In this document: positions 1 through 13,559 of the stretch, in pieces | Numbering within the stretch: the first letter of the stretch is position 1 | How the letters are laid out: every line of letters starts with the position of its first letter | Assembly: GCF_000150275.1 (NCBI RefSeq) | Contig: NW_002060950.1 | Location: forward strand, 1,724,106-1,788,105 | Direction: 5' to 3' | DNA: 64,000 nt | Source: Trichoplax adhaerens | Taxonomy: Eukaryota > Placozoa > Uniplacotomia > Trichoplacea > Trichoplacidae | Program-made: the position numbers and the translations under genes | Notes under the pieces: model-generated | What the model saw: only the letters and a program-made list of their open reading frames with translations | Database searches by the model: none | Told to the model about the DNA's origin: nothing

Positions 1-710
1 ACTAATCGTTTAAGAAATTAATTTAGTGTTGCCAGGTCAAAATTCTCAACTTGAGCCATATTCCAATATAATTTATCAAAATCTTGATACTGCAAGCTTG
101 AATATGAGCTAGTGGATGGTATAGTCATGAACTACTGAAGTCAAAATATTACCCTCTTCCACCGTCTACTTTCCCTCTCTCTCTCTTACTATAATCTCCG
201 GGGATTATAGAATAAGAGAGAAGTAGACGGTGGAAAATTATATTTGAGTAATCCCTAGTACAATATAGTAGCCGAGAATACTTTGCAAAATTCACCTGGT
301 ATCATTTGACACAATCAGAGTATAATGTCTGAAACATGTCATAACGTTAGTCCTTTCATATTAGCTGTTGCTAGTCATTGGATCGGATTACAGCAATAAT
401 AGCCTGGCAAGCATGATCATAGTTCCTAACACTACCATTTAATACAGCTATTACTATAGGAGTTGAATTGGCTATTGCCAATGACGCTGGTAAGTAGCAT
501 GTTGCTTAGGCTACGATCTTCTCCATCTCCTTCTTCCCTTCTTGCAGAGCTGCAGCTTGGATTCTTCAATTCTACTCGTTAAGAGAGCACTCGAAGGACT
601 TATTCAATACTATCTAGGCTTTAATACCATCTAATTCAGTGCATGTAGCAACCTTGTAGGTGGATCTCCATTGCAAGCAAGACTCAGGTAACACAAGCAT
701 TAAAGCAAAC
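1..710. other. Intergenic region upstream of NOP14
   Basis: No coding exon is recognisable. The stretch holds one strong foldback (157-235, listed separately) and a short CT-rich tract near 515-545, about 170 bases before the NOP14 start codon. The promoter and 5' UTR of NOP14 must lie in the right half, but no TATA box or initiator could be fixed. Confidence 0.5.
157..235. repeat. 79-base foldback (hairpin)
   Basis: The outer arms 157-171 and 221-235 are perfect 15-base inverted repeats (left arm begins TTCCACCGTCTAC). Inside them a second stem pairs CTCTCTTA..TATAATC with GATTATA..TAAGAGAG around a tight TCTCCGGG loop, with an unpaired CT-rich bulge of about 8 bases on the left side. It could be a tiny foldback element or a structured RNA. 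No second copy is seen in this window, although its GTAGACGG core resembles the foldbacks near 15.25-15.42 kb. Confidence 0.75.
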
Positions 711-3700
711 ATGAAGAAAAAGACTGCCGATAGAAAGCGATTTTCACGCCAATTAAAGGATTGTCCCATCGATCGTCCTTTCGAGGTTAAAAAAACTAAA
801 AATAAACGTCATATCCTTGGTACTAAGACTAAAAATGGCCGATTTGCTGGTTATACTAACTCCAAACTGGCTTTAAAGGTACGTATACAATTCTTCTGCC
901 TAACATTGTCGTATATAGGCAATCGATTGTCTTGTAAGATTCTTGTTATTATGCTTCGGTCTTAATCGAGTTTAATGTCATCGTTTATTCTGTAACTTAC
1001 AACCATTGGAGAGGATAGAATAGGAAGGCAGTTGATCCATGTAAATTGCTCTAGTATCACTAATCATGTTGTTTACCGATGAATGCCGTCATTGAAATGA
1101 AGGTAGCTCTCACCATTGGACTACCTGTTGTCCTTACCGTTGTGATATTACGAAGGGTTGTATAACCGCATGTTGTGATAGAAATAGATTGATACATTAC
1201 TCGAGTATCCGATAATTTCAAAGGTGCAACGGCTATCTGCCATATTCTACCTTCTACTCTGCCAATAGATGCAACAATCTGGATAATATTACGAAACTCC
1301 GCAGGTGTATAGGCGACATTATCCACACGCTTTACAATTCTGTGGGCGTAGAAGTAAGGCGATCACCTAACGTGGGGCTCTTTAATCTCATCATCTACCA
1401 TCAACTCTTTTACCTTGTAGCTATAGATACAGCTATGTAACATTATTCTTTACTGTAACTACTGTAAAACTGATGATCATTCGAAGTAGTACAACAAACG
1501 ATATGAAGATATTCAATCCATTCTACCATCAACTATCATGCCATTTAGGTCGTACGTTAGACTATCCTTCAAAATGGAGATTGATCTCATTGTTACTATT
1601 CGTTAGCTACCAGTTGTCATCATTTTACAAATAATCAACTAGTACTACGATGATATTTATATATATTACGCATTATCTTACTACTAACCAATTAAAGTTG
1701 CTAAGAGGTTATTTCATATGTTCTATGCTGACGTACCAATGGATAAAACCACTGGGGACCATATTACCAAGTCGTTTACGTGATATTGTCCACGTACTCT
1801 ATGATCATCTCATGTAGGAGCTATACAATTACCTAATGTAGGATTTAAATTGGATTATGAGCTATAACAATCACGAAATTCCACGTCTAAGTTGCCATCC
1901 TTCAGCATAATTTAACCATAGGAAGATTTAGTCTTATACCTCGATCATATTCTATAGTATGGCTATCGATGCAACCATTAACATGATTGAATGATGGCTG
2001 TGCGAGTACACTACAAAGACACAGTCTAGATGATTGGATGATTATTTATAAACATCCTATTTTAATATGGATCATTTTACTGATTCAATCTAGCGTAAAG
2101 ACAGACTCAATACTATGATTGAACAACGAACCAAGGTAAGCCCAATTGATAGGAATAGATTGAAAATAAAAGTATCAATAACATCAAAACTATATCCTAA
2201 CGTACAGTACGAGATCGTAATAGCGAATATAGAGACAAAGTAGTAACAGTACAATATCATTAGTTAATACTGATAACTGTAAAATGGATGATGTACCAAG
2301 GTAGAGTAATCATATAAAGCAAGTGTCTATCGCTATAGTATGAACAGTTTTACATTATCATAATCGATTATTATCCTATAGGTTCAATATATTGTTGATC
2401 TATCATGAGCCAAACATAAATTAACCATAATTCATTCTTTTCAATAGCGTAATAAAATTGTCGATCATAGACTGGGTGAATACGATCAATCATTATCAGC
2501 TGAAGATAAAATGATACAAAGATTTGCTGTAGAGAAAAAGGTAAATCAACAATAAATACCATAATAAATCATAGTATCTATTCGATTAGATTATAAGTAT
2601 TTTACCTGCGGTAGAATAATAAAATAATCATTCTGATTATACAGGATGAACATAATTGATTAAATATGTTTGATCATCTTATTAGAAACATCATGAGAAA
2701 GCAGAAGCTTACCAATTAGAAGATTATCAATTAACTCATCTTGGACAGTCATTAGCTGAAGTTGAAAACTTTCAAGAAGATGAAAAATTTAGCTCAGACG
2801 AAGACAACGATAATGGTATTAGCCTTATGATAGCATGAATAATTTAATACTGTAAATCATCTAATTGCAAATCGTAAATCTCAAGTAGCATAATCAATAG
2901 TCAATAATGTAGATGAAATGATTACTAGATTTGATACCCTTTTTAAATTATTTAGCTCAAGATGATAGCGATTTATATTTTGGCGGATTCCTAAAGAAAA
3001 AATCGGAAAGCCAAAGTGAAAGCACTAATCAAGTAAAATTATTTGAAACGTTCACTATCTGAAAGAATGAGTTAATTTTATTCTTCATAATAGCTTCGTC
3101 TACCCTAACATTTAAGCATGTTAGAGTCTGTTCTTTATTTGTATTAAAAGTTATTTTAATGTTAGCCAAAATCGAAGAAAGAAATTATGGATGAAATTAT
3201 TGCTAAATCAAAACAGAGAAAAGTAATGATCATACATCAAATTTATATAACCTCACAGTCAATAGTATTCATCGGTTACAACCAAACTTCTAAACGTCAT
3301 TATTTACTGTATAGTACGAAAGAAAACGTGAGAAGGAGAGAACTGAAAATATGATGCTTAATATTGATGAGGAATGGAAAGAAATGATGCCTGTATTAAT
3401 TCAATCGGTAAGAAATACATAAGATTAATGTGATTAATCCTGAGAAGTTTATTCATTAATATTTTATTTTCTTGTTCATTTCTTTTTTTTATTCAGTCCA
3501 TTAACGCCGCAAATACTACCCGTCAAGAAAATAAGGTGGATTCCTATGATAAATCGGTCAGGGAGCTCGCTTTCGATTTAAAAGCAAAGGTAATATATCT
3601 ATGAATATATTTATTGCACTGAGCTGCCATTCTCTTAAAATTATTTTATAAAGCCATTTGTTAGGTATATGTTTAATTTAAAATTTTTATACCCCTATAT

Positions 3701-6700
3701 TTAGAATGTAAATATAACTATTAAGTACTTATTGGACTAAAAATTTAATTACTAAATAACTAATAAACTAACCAAAAATTTCTTTAAGGGGTATTACATG
3801 CTAATCCACGGCATATACATTCTTATTCCGCCGTTCTCAATAGTTTATGCTTTATGCTCTTCAATATTTTAAAAGATCGTCCCAATCAACTATTATACTG
3901 TATAATTAGGCTACAAGTAGATTAAAATCTGAAGAGGAATTAATCAAGGAAGAAAAAGAAAAATTGGAGCAATTAGAGGTAATTAGGAAAAAGCCTACTT
4001 TCTCTTCGAACGCATTACCGTACCGAATTTTGGAAAATAGATAGCATTGATATCTTTCAGTTAACTACTATATCAATGTTATATTCTATACTGAATTTCG
4101 TACTGTTTGTTACAGGCAGATAGACTGAGACGAATGAAGGGCTTACCCGATACTTCTGAAAAACGGCCCAAACATTTATCTGCTGATGCGATGGAAACAA
4201 AGTAGTTTTAATACTTTTTTTTAAAAATACACTCAAATACTTTAAAAATTACCAGTATATAGGAATTAATATTTAATAAACTCATGTCAGAAAATAAATT
4301 GTCACTTTAATTATTAAACTTAATGTAGTATTGAAGAAATACGAGATAAACGAATTGCATTACGTTACATGGATGGTAAAGCGGTCATCCCAGAAGGTAA
4401 ATCTACCTTGTAATTGTCGACATATTTGGTAGAATTGATATCATCAACGACAATATCATTGATTAGGATACACCGAAGAGGAATTACTGCCTCGATCGAA
4501 AGCGACAACAGTTGATGATAACGAATTAAGTGATCAGGAAGACGTATCAGACGACGACAATGATCAAAACAGCGATGAAGCAGAATCCGCGGAAGAAGAA
4601 GGTTCAGAGGAAGAAGAAGAAGATTTAGAGGAAGAAGAAGAAATTTCAGAGGAAGATAGTGACAGTCTAGAGGATTTAAATTCTGACGAGGATGTAAATA
4701 GTCCACAAGAATCTGAAAATGAAGATTCTGCAGAGGAAATGAATAAACAAGAAGAAAAAGTATGTAGTATATGCACTTTATAGATTTCCTGATAGTTAAA
4801 GGTTGTTTAATGGAGTATTACTCCATCGGCTGCTTAATTTGATGGAGTATTATATAAATTAAATCAACACTTAGAATACAGTTAGCCTTGAAATGAAAGC
4901 TGCTGCAGAAGAGTTACCATATCAATTCAAAGGTATGTTTTCATTTATACGTTATTTATATTGCCTACCGAATTTGAGAAAGGTATAATGTTTGCTTACA
5001 TAATATCTTTACATTGATGGTAATAGCACCAGCATCGTACAACGAATTTAAATCTTTAGTCACAAAAAGGTTTGTCTAATTGGTTATCATGAAATAATTT
5101 TATTAATATACTTTTTTCATTGAAATTTCTAAGATCTCGTTTCTGATTCATAGATCCTTACAAGATCAGCTTACCATTATTGACAGACTTCGAACCCATT
5201 ATCACATCTCATTAGATAGTAAAAACAGGGGTAAATTGGAGGTAATATAAATAGATACACAATTTTTGCCTTTCAACCTTTCAATATCAGATCATGTCAT
5301 TTGATAGATTAATTTGTGCTATCAAATCTACAAAAAGCAAACGATTTGGACAATATCAGTTTTATTTCTGCAGATATACTGCAATATGCGATCAACATGC
5401 TCGTATAATTGTCATCGGATCTGGCTATTATACTGCTTTGATATGTCGTAACTGCTCTACTTACTAAATTAGCACGTTGAATTCTAAAAGTTTGCATGTG
5501 CCATTGCAGGTCCTCTTAGATTGTTTACTACATCATTTAGAGAACATAACTCAAGAATTCACCGAACAAATGTTAAATTCAAATGTACTAGACGGACTAA
5601 TTAAGTAAGCCAAGATCCGATCAATGCTTTATCAACAGCTGTATTTACTTGATAGTGACAATTTGGTATATCATTTTGTTGCAGGCATATTTTTAGTTTA
5701 GCTCAAGTATCTCCACAGTATACAGCAAATTGTTGCTTGCTATTTTTAAATAAGTACGTCAACGAAACTAAAAAAAAAGGTGATTCACGCTTTATGATCT
5801 GTTTTCAAAGATTTACTCTAATTTAAGTAATTCTAGTTTACAATAACAAGTATTTTTCTCCGTTTTAGGTAAAGCTGCATTTCCAGGAATTCATCAGCTA
5901 ATTTTTTTCCGAGTCATGGCAATTATTTTTCCCACTACCGACTATCATCACTGCATTTCGACACCAACCATGCTTTATATGGGGAAACTTTTAATTGAGG
6001 TACGAAAGAAATTACTAGATAACTCGTTTGTACTTCACATTATCATTGTTTTTTCACTTTATATCCTCTCACTATTAGTCCAATGTAGAAAGTCTTACAG
6101 ATATAACGAAAGGACTATTCATTTGTAACAACATACTAGACGTAAGTTCTGTACGAATTGGTATTTTTGCCTTATGTATGCTGAAAGCTAGTGAAAATTA
6201 CCAACAGTCCGTTTATTACTGATTTAATAATTACTTACTACTTTACAGTACGTTTCTAAATCCAAACGATTCGTACCCGAAGTTGTAATATTTTTGACGG
6301 ATATTATCTCTGCTTTCTCAACATTCAAAGGTAATTTGCTGCATTATAAACTGCGTTGCTCTTTCACTCTGCCGTTGCAACCTTGATTTTGCTTTTGCTA
6401 GTTTCACTAATTCAAATAATGTCGATACAATTGACTTAATGTTTGTGGATCTAAGCGATCTCTAGCCAAGATTTGTTAAATTTGTTATGATATCGTGTCA
6501 TAAACATATCTGAAATTTTATATTTTTAAATAATTCTAGATCGAAAATATGAAAATCTACTTCATATCGAAAATTTGGAAAGGTAATAAAATCACTTAGC
6601 TACAGTACATGTTATTATTATATTTATATGGCACGTAAATCGAACATCTGTGATCTATGGCTCAGTTTGTAAGATCTTCTGTAATACTAAATGAGGCATT

Positions 6701-8101
6701 AATGTTTTATGAACTCACTTTTAATTCATTTAGTGCTAAGATCCAGCCTATACAATTGCATTGGTTGAATTCAACGACTTTTTCAGATATATCCATGGAT
6801 ACATTAAGGTTAATGCACGCCTATTTTAGCTTACAATCTACTGTGGTCTCTAACTGCAAATTAACTTTTAACAATGACCTCAAAATGTACTACACTATAG
6901 GCTGTCTCTATTGGCTTTAGCCATTGATTTGCTCGATCAATTCGCGAAACTATATGCTAATGCGGTGGCATTTCCGGAAATTTATCATCGTACTTCTGAA
7001 ATTCTGAATTGGTAAATATACTTTCATATGTATATTAAATAGCAGTGAACGTCAACGAAGATTCATTTGTTGACTATATTAATGTGTATTTTGACGTAGC
7101 ATCGATATTGAAGGTTATCCAGCAGAAATTAAGGTATTAAAAGTACATTTTTAGCTTCCATTTTTATGATTCTCGTAAGGTTGATTTATAGGTTAAATGA
7201 TACAAGATTACAAGTAGATTTATAAATAAAAGATTTTTTCCGATTCAATGCGACGCCTGCAGCTAATATACCCTTAGATATTTTATAATCAATTTATGGA
7301 TAGTAGCTACCATAGACGTACTTGTATATTGTAGAATTGATACAAAACGCCACGCGGAAACGTAATGTTTTCACATTGTCGTTGTGTTATTGCATGATTG
7401 TAGGCTAATTATGAATCGATACAAATGAAAATTAGTAGCAGTATATCAGAACCAAGAAATTATCTTATATTACAAAAGCGTAAACCTCAGCCGCTAAAAC
7501 TACTCGAACCAAGGTTTGAAGATCGGTAAGAAGCAGAGTGTCATATTGCTCACTTAAACTGTATTCCTAAAGGTTTAAGATTTAACTGTTGTTTAATTGC
7601 ATTTCTTCTTGGGTATTTATGTTTTGTAATAGTACGCAAACAAATTCTGAGCGAAGCTACGGAAACAAGAAACACTTAGAAAAAATGAAAGACAGACGCC
7701 AAAATAAGCGAGATCAAAAGGTTTTATCCAAGATTTTCAAATATATGCATAATTTGATCGGAGAATCTGTAGATATGAAAATCATCTAATAATTATAATA
7801 TTTGACGTCTGTTACTTTCACGGACTGTAGAGACTTACACGAGAACTAAGAAGAGACAGTCGTTATGTGGCTATGAAACAGCGCGAAGATCGGCGAATGA
7901 GGTACAGTAAATTTGTAACTGTCGTTGATTTGTATATGAATTACTAAATTATATATTGAGATATTGGTTGTCTGACCCTTGTGATTCCAAATTGATGCCT
8001 CTAAACACAGAGATACCGAGAGAAAGCGTAAAGTGAAGGAAATTGAACATCTACTCTCAAATCAGCAAGCAGAGATGAAAGCCTATAAGAAAAGGAAATA
8101 A
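711..8101 (+). CDS. NOP14: NOP14 nucleolar protein (SSU processome)
   Basis: NOP14 is a nucleolar protein required for 18S rRNA maturation and 40S subunit assembly. Exons: 711-878, 2094-2135, 2448-2540, 2686-2815, 2956-3032, 3166-3222, 3315-3407, 3497-3589, 3910-3978, 4116-4201, 4329-4396, 4467-4759, 4875-4932, 5027-5069, 5154-5241, 5510-5604, 5685-5779, 5869-5999, 6079-6141, 6249-6330, 6540-6582, 6734-6808, 6901-7011, 7100-7133, 7404-7525, 7633-7720, 7831-7901, 8011-8101. They join in phase to 852 aa, close to human NOP14 (857 aa). Recognisable blocks are the N-terminal PFEVK..ILGTKTK, the LTHLGQSLAEVE segment, YDKSVRELAFDLKAK, RPKHLSADAMETK, an acidic stretch at about residues 330-420, ELPYQFKAPASYNEFKSL, and a basic C-terminus (ERKRKVKEIEHLLSNQ). 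The start is the first ATG giving the family N-terminus. Intron 1 (879-2093) is long, with no exon seen in it. Identity is by family recall, not by a search. Confidence 0.95.
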
Positions 8102-9397
8102 CTATATCGCTAATTTCTAGTGGTAATCTTATCTTGCAATCATCAACGAAAATACTGTGTACAAGCAATTCGAATTAGGCAACTTCATAAGAAAATATCA
8201 TTTACCTGTAGCCGCTATAAAATAAATAATATGAACTATTTTACGTAATTTTATGTGCTAATAGCCTAACGAATATTTGATAAATAGTTTCATATAACTA
8301 TGATAAAGTATAGAATCCTGAGGGTATCTACGGCAAAGGAGACAAAATGTTGTAGGTGACTTGTCAATCAAGCGAGCACTTGTATAAATCAAAATAACAT
8401 TTCAATCTTGTGGTTCTATTCGATAATAAAGGAGGCTATTATTAACTGTTTTTCATTAGTTCATTGAACATAGTGTAATAATACTATTATAATGGTTATT
8501 TTAGCAGATCAGACATCATTGAATTGAGTTAATTTTCTATAAATACAACAAAGTGATGTTTTATCAGTCAAGTTGTTACTCTATGATATGAAATTTATGG
8601 CATAAATTAGTTACAGTGGTTGGGTAGAAACTGAAGCATAATAACGTAAGCAGATAAGTGTCATGCAAACACCCTCAAACCCTTTGTGCCAAAATTGCGA
8701 ATTAATATTGATAGCTATTCCAAAGTTTTCCATCAAGTTCTCGCCATGATAAATACGGTACTTGAACAACTATGTGGTACTAGCTGTAATTTCAGGCTTT
8801 CAAGGCTACATAATATATTTGAGAGAACGCGAAAGAATTCGATTACTGAGATCATAGTAAAATCACGCACAAGCAGTGATCTTCATAGCTTCTCCAGTTA
8901 ACATGGATAATTACCCTATTAGTTTCTAGTATACCTGTCGAAAGTTCAGTACATAGTTTGCTTTTAGGTAGTACTAAATTATGCTGAATGCTCTAGCTAT
9001 TAACATAAGAACAATTAAAAAGTATGGGGAATAATGCTTTAAGCCATAATTTGATATTGTCTATTGACTAAATAGTCAAATTGCAATTATGATTGCTTGT
9101 CTATTTATCAACATTCACAAAAACAATTAATTATCTATGATTATTAATGAATAAATACATAATTATTTAATTAAAGCAGTTGTACATATTATGAGCAATT
9201 CCTTAGCGACCATTGTCAGTCAACAACGACGCCGTAGATGTTGCAAACAATCTATAATATCAATAGACTCGGATTCTAAATCTGCGAGTGGAAACATTAA
9301 TGATTTTATAACATTTTAGGTCATATTTGATTAATAGTTTTGCTATCTAGATTTATTATTGTGTTTATTTTCAAGATCTTTGCGTACATTAATCAAA
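8102..9397. other. Intergenic region, NOP14 to CIMIP2-like
   Basis: About 1.3 kb of AT-rich sequence. An open stretch at 8686-8901 has no family resemblance, splice context or neighbour support and is treated as non-coding. The 5' flank of the next gene lies at the right end. No repeat or RNA gene was seen. Confidence 0.5.
8221..8226 (+). terminator. Candidate NOP14 polyadenylation signal
   Basis: An AATAAA hexamer lies 120 bases after the NOP14 stop codon. AT-rich DNA makes chance matches common, so this is a candidate only. Confidence 0.4.
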
Positions 9398-11927
9398 ATG
9401 GTTCAGCAACATATTGGAAAACCACTTGTTGGCGCTCAAATACCTGGGTAATAGTACTAAAATAAAGTAGTAATATTATTGGCATAGATATGTTTATTGG
9501 AGTTTTAACTAAATCAGTTAGATATAACATCGTTCCTACAATATTTTATGCCATCTTGCATCCTGCATGCAACATGCCATGATTAGTAATATTCTGTTTT
9601 TCTAGTTATATTGATTACAGTAACTCGTTTCCAATCTTAACTATAAGCTTCAAATTTGATCATGGATGATTTCTCCTAAACAGATATCGTGGCTATCGCC
9701 CAAACATTAAATTTCATTGCGGTGAAACCTATGGGAAGTTGACTCATCATCTGTATTTAGTAAGCTAGTAAATTAAGTTGGTGGTATAGAGAAAATATAA
9801 GTAATAACATGACGAAACTTAATAGGAATGAAATGGATAGCTTTTCCAAGATTTACTAATAACGTTGTAGTATAATAATTATCAATAAAATAAGCATTTA
9901 GCTGGTGTACTTCAGGATGTTTGGCTGCTTAATTTTATAGTCTCAGAGCTACATATTAGATAGATTGATTAAGTTCTATTCAAGTTTTATTTTTTTAAGT
10001 CTCTTAATTTATCCAAACAAAAATCGTTGTCTTCATGGTTTATAACAAAATATATCTGAAATAGAAAGGCTTTCAATCATTCCTATTGACGTAGCGTTGA
10101 AAACAAAGAATAAGCTGCCATGCATAGAATTAATTCTATAATCTCCTATTTACAGCTCTATCATGTCGATAAATGTGTTTAACTTCTTTAGCAAATGGGT
10201 AGAAAGTATATAGAAATGTAATTATCGATTTCATAAGTTATAGAGTTGATATTTCGAAATAGGAACAAAAGCCGAGTTCCCAGGCATCAAATCAGTTAAA
10301 GCTACCTAAAATCGATATGAACCGGAAACTATCTATCCCAAGAGGTGGAGATGACATAAAATTAGCCCAGGAAATGGTGCCGGGCTATACAGGTAAGTGC
10401 TACGACGTACTAAAATCAGTATAGTAATATTACAATTATTTTGATACATCTACTATCTACTACAGGCTGCTATTATAAATTTTTATGATTGTAGACTGAT
10501 AATTGCTTTATTTAAGTCTTACTGAAGTGCTAATAGATGTAGTAGAATGTTATGGATATTATGCCTTGATTCTGTCATGTCTGATAGTAGATATGGTTTA
10601 AAGGTAAATTTGCTTTCAAGAGAAAATTAGATAGTCTATGGTCTTATTCTAATTAGGTTACGTCCCCGGTATTAAATATCATTTCGGAGCACGTTATAAA
10701 GATACTGCAGAAAGCTCAATTCGAGATCATATCATAAGAAAGGAGGAAAACCGAGAAATTTATTCCAATTTAAAACAAATGACAGATATGTCTTCAAAAT
10801 TTCATCAACAATCGAATTCTAGTTTTAACAGCGCCCAAATGGCACTAGATAACTTAGTCAAGAATCGAAATCATGGATTTTTAGGTATTTTATTTATATC
10901 AAGCCCTTCTACGAAATTTTTAACTTAATAGTTAGTTTAAATTACGTATGTAGAATAAGAAAGAAGATTTAGTTAGTCCTTACCTGTAGCCAAAATTTAA
11001 AATTACTAAGCAATGTGACGGAGAAGTTATGATGTATATGATTATAAGGTGGTCGAAGAGAGTCCATGCCTCCACCAATACCTGGATACTCAGGCCACAT
11101 TCCAAAAAAAACTGATGGGGGGCTAGGTTTAAGATATACTGATATGACGAAAACTGTATTCGAACATCCTCATTACTTCCCTCCAATACCATCAGAATCT
11201 GTGAATCAAGTGCCAGCTAGGTTATTGATTTATAGCTCTATAATCTTTAGACAATCGTTAGAACCATGATTTAACATTATAAATGTTATCACTAACCGCT
11301 CTTAAATTATTTATTTTAAATAATGAATGGAATCTACTTTCTCTAAATTTGATAACAATCTAATCTCCTATGTAGACCATTTTCGACTACATCAAAAGAC
11401 GCAAATGGTATTTATTCTGACGCTGGAATGATGCCAAACTATACTGGACATATTCCTAGTAAGTGATTCATGTTGTACCATGATTATCAAGGCCTGTGCA
11501 AACTTCGTATAGATGACATTTTCGATTTATTGATCATTAAATCAACATTATATGATCCAGTAATGTAGTGATGAGTTGATATTTCACGATAAATGTTTTC
11601 AATCGCTACTTCTTCGAAAGGGTGCCATTTAGTTTTGGATATAATTAATCACTAAGACAGCTTTAAATTATTCATACAATATTAAACTATCGGTATCAGA
11701 GTGAATAGGCACCCATATGATTCTCCTTTAAGAAGCAAAGCAAGTTTTTATATTCTGCAATCGTAATACTTTATCAAAGCATGTCATTATAATTATACTT
11801 TAATTAGAATACGGCTTAATAAGCAATCGGAGAAGAGTTAATGTTATCTATTTCTATTGTAAAAGAAAATCGGTATAAAATTGGAGGTACCTATGGCCAC
11901 TTAACTAGATCTACAGTCAAAGCATAA
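9398..11927 (+). CDS. CIMIP2B: CIMIP2 (FAM166)-like ciliary microtubule inner protein
   Basis: Exons 9398-9447, 9684-9759, 10263-10392, 10657-10884, 11049-11220, 11376-11458 and 11866-11927 join in phase to 266 aa; human FAM166B/CIMIP2B is about 275 aa. The protein carries four spaced copies of the family motif P-G/N-Y-x-G-[HY]-x-P followed by a [RK][FY]xxGxxY-type segment: IPGYRGYRP..GETYGKLT, VPGYTGYVPG..FGARY, IPGYSGHIP..LRYTD, and PNYTGHIP..GGTYGHLT at the C-terminus. These short motifs bind the lumen of axonemal doublet microtubules in the known family, so a structural role in motile cilia is inferred. If the 11459 donor is not used, translation stops two codons later, giving a shorter protein lacking the last GGTYG repeat; the in-phase last exon argues against that. 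CIMIP2A/C paralogues are not excluded. Confidence 0.85.
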
Positions 11928-11975
11928 TCCATAGCTTGAGACTAAGCGGAGACTATTCGATCATCAACTGCTATG

Positions 11976-11981
11976 AATAAA
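11976..11981 (+). terminator. Candidate polyadenylation signal
   Basis: An AATAAA hexamer 49 bases after the stop codon of the CIMIP2-like gene. Confidence 0.4.
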
Positions 11982-12419
11982 GTGCCATATTCTAGCCGAA
12001 GAGAAGATTAGTGAAATATAAAAAGAGCACTGTTATGCCCAATATTTGATAATTCTTGGTCTACACAAATGGATTCTCAAGTTCGTTAGTGAAAATTGGA
12101 TTTTATAGATGTGTTGAAATGTAGTCCACTTTTAAGTATGACAATTACTCTCCCAGATAGATGTTTAATCGTTGTAGAAGCTTACATAACTATATATGCG
12201 TAATTGAATCAATATTGTAGCCATTATTTTCTATTAATGAATCTTTAAAGATTGGAATCATATACAATTTTTATTAAATTTACATCATACAAATATTCTT
12301 TTAACAGACCATTAGCAATGCTTCAAATTGATTTATAACGTATATCTATAATATCAAGTATTCCCCGAACAAATATTTAATAATTGTTGAAGTATCTATG
12401 CCGTATTTCGTGTACAAGG

Positions 12420-12960
12420 TGTAAGAAAATTCTACGATGTCATGTATTCTCTTGATTGAACTATTGTAGTAGTAGTAAATATTTGGAATAGTCCCACCTA
12501 ATTTTACATAATACATAGAGTACTCTTTCGATAGAGTTTTAATAGTGGTTAAATTTGTATGTATATGTATCTGGTTTTAATTAAATTATTATTGCACTAA
12601 ATGTTCTTCTAATAGGTCTCTTATAGTGGTTGAGATATATTCTATATATATATATACAAGCCGAATCCACAATAAATTATGAAATGATATATCTGATTGT
12701 AATTGAAATTCTATCCTTCATTCCAAGTATTGCTTGATAGATTTTAATAGTAGTCTATGAGTATACTTAGTTACTGCTAAATTTTATTATACCAAGAACG
12801 TGTAAGCCCTCAGTTTTTAATAGAAACTGAAATTTATGACTATATCGAGTTATAGTTAAATTTATGTTCATCTTTAATAGAGGTTGAAATTTCAACCCTT
12901 ATCGAACTGTAGTTAGATTTTATATTATGTCAAATATCCTCTTGAAGTACATTTAATAGC
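12420..12960. repeat. Degenerate repeat array, type 1
   Basis: Variants of a phrase like TTTAATAG-(A/T)-GGTTGAAAT...ATCGAGTTATAGTTAAATTTAT recur several times (near 12536, 12610, 12740, 12815, 12875 and 12950), often next to TCCTCTTGA or GTTCTTCTAATAG. Spacing is irregular, roughly 60 to 120 bases, and copies have diverged strongly. No coding potential is seen. Confidence 0.5.
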
Positions 12961-13559
12961 TATGGTACACTATATAAACGCTGATGAAATAAGGTCCCTT
13001 TACTCAAATCGTACTTAATTAGCTTAAAATTTAATGGTGCTTGTCATTTGCATTGAACTCTCTCATCTATAAATTGAATTTCTACAATAATACCGATAGA
13101 ATTTTATTTAAAACATTAGAGTATCAATACGTAATTGCAAATGAATAAAATATGACCGGTGAATAATTAGCGATACAAAATGATATAGTCATATAATTTT
13201 TATTCATCTTGAAATATATTGAATTAGACGAAAACATGATGACTTTGCTTACTATATCAATTAGAATACTCATTCCATTATGTACGAGTATTTGTTGAAA
13301 TCGGAAATGAATAAACCTTTTCGCATTAGCATGTATTATTAATCAAGACTTTAATATTTAATTAGTTCTAATTTAGTGCAAGTATGCAAAACGGCATATT
13401 CAGTATGAGATTTGGAATTTTTTACTTGACATCCAAGCAAAGAATTTAATTAATGAATGAGTAAGTAATGAAAGATTGATTAAATGATAAGGTAGAATCG
13501 ATTGAATAGAAATTTAATATTGCATTGGTAAAGGTTTCTAACAAATATAATTAATTTTA

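Noticed and set aside
8686-8901. 71-residue open frame on the plus strand
   Set aside because: No family resemblance, no splice partner or phase-compatible neighbour; length is normal for chance in this composition.
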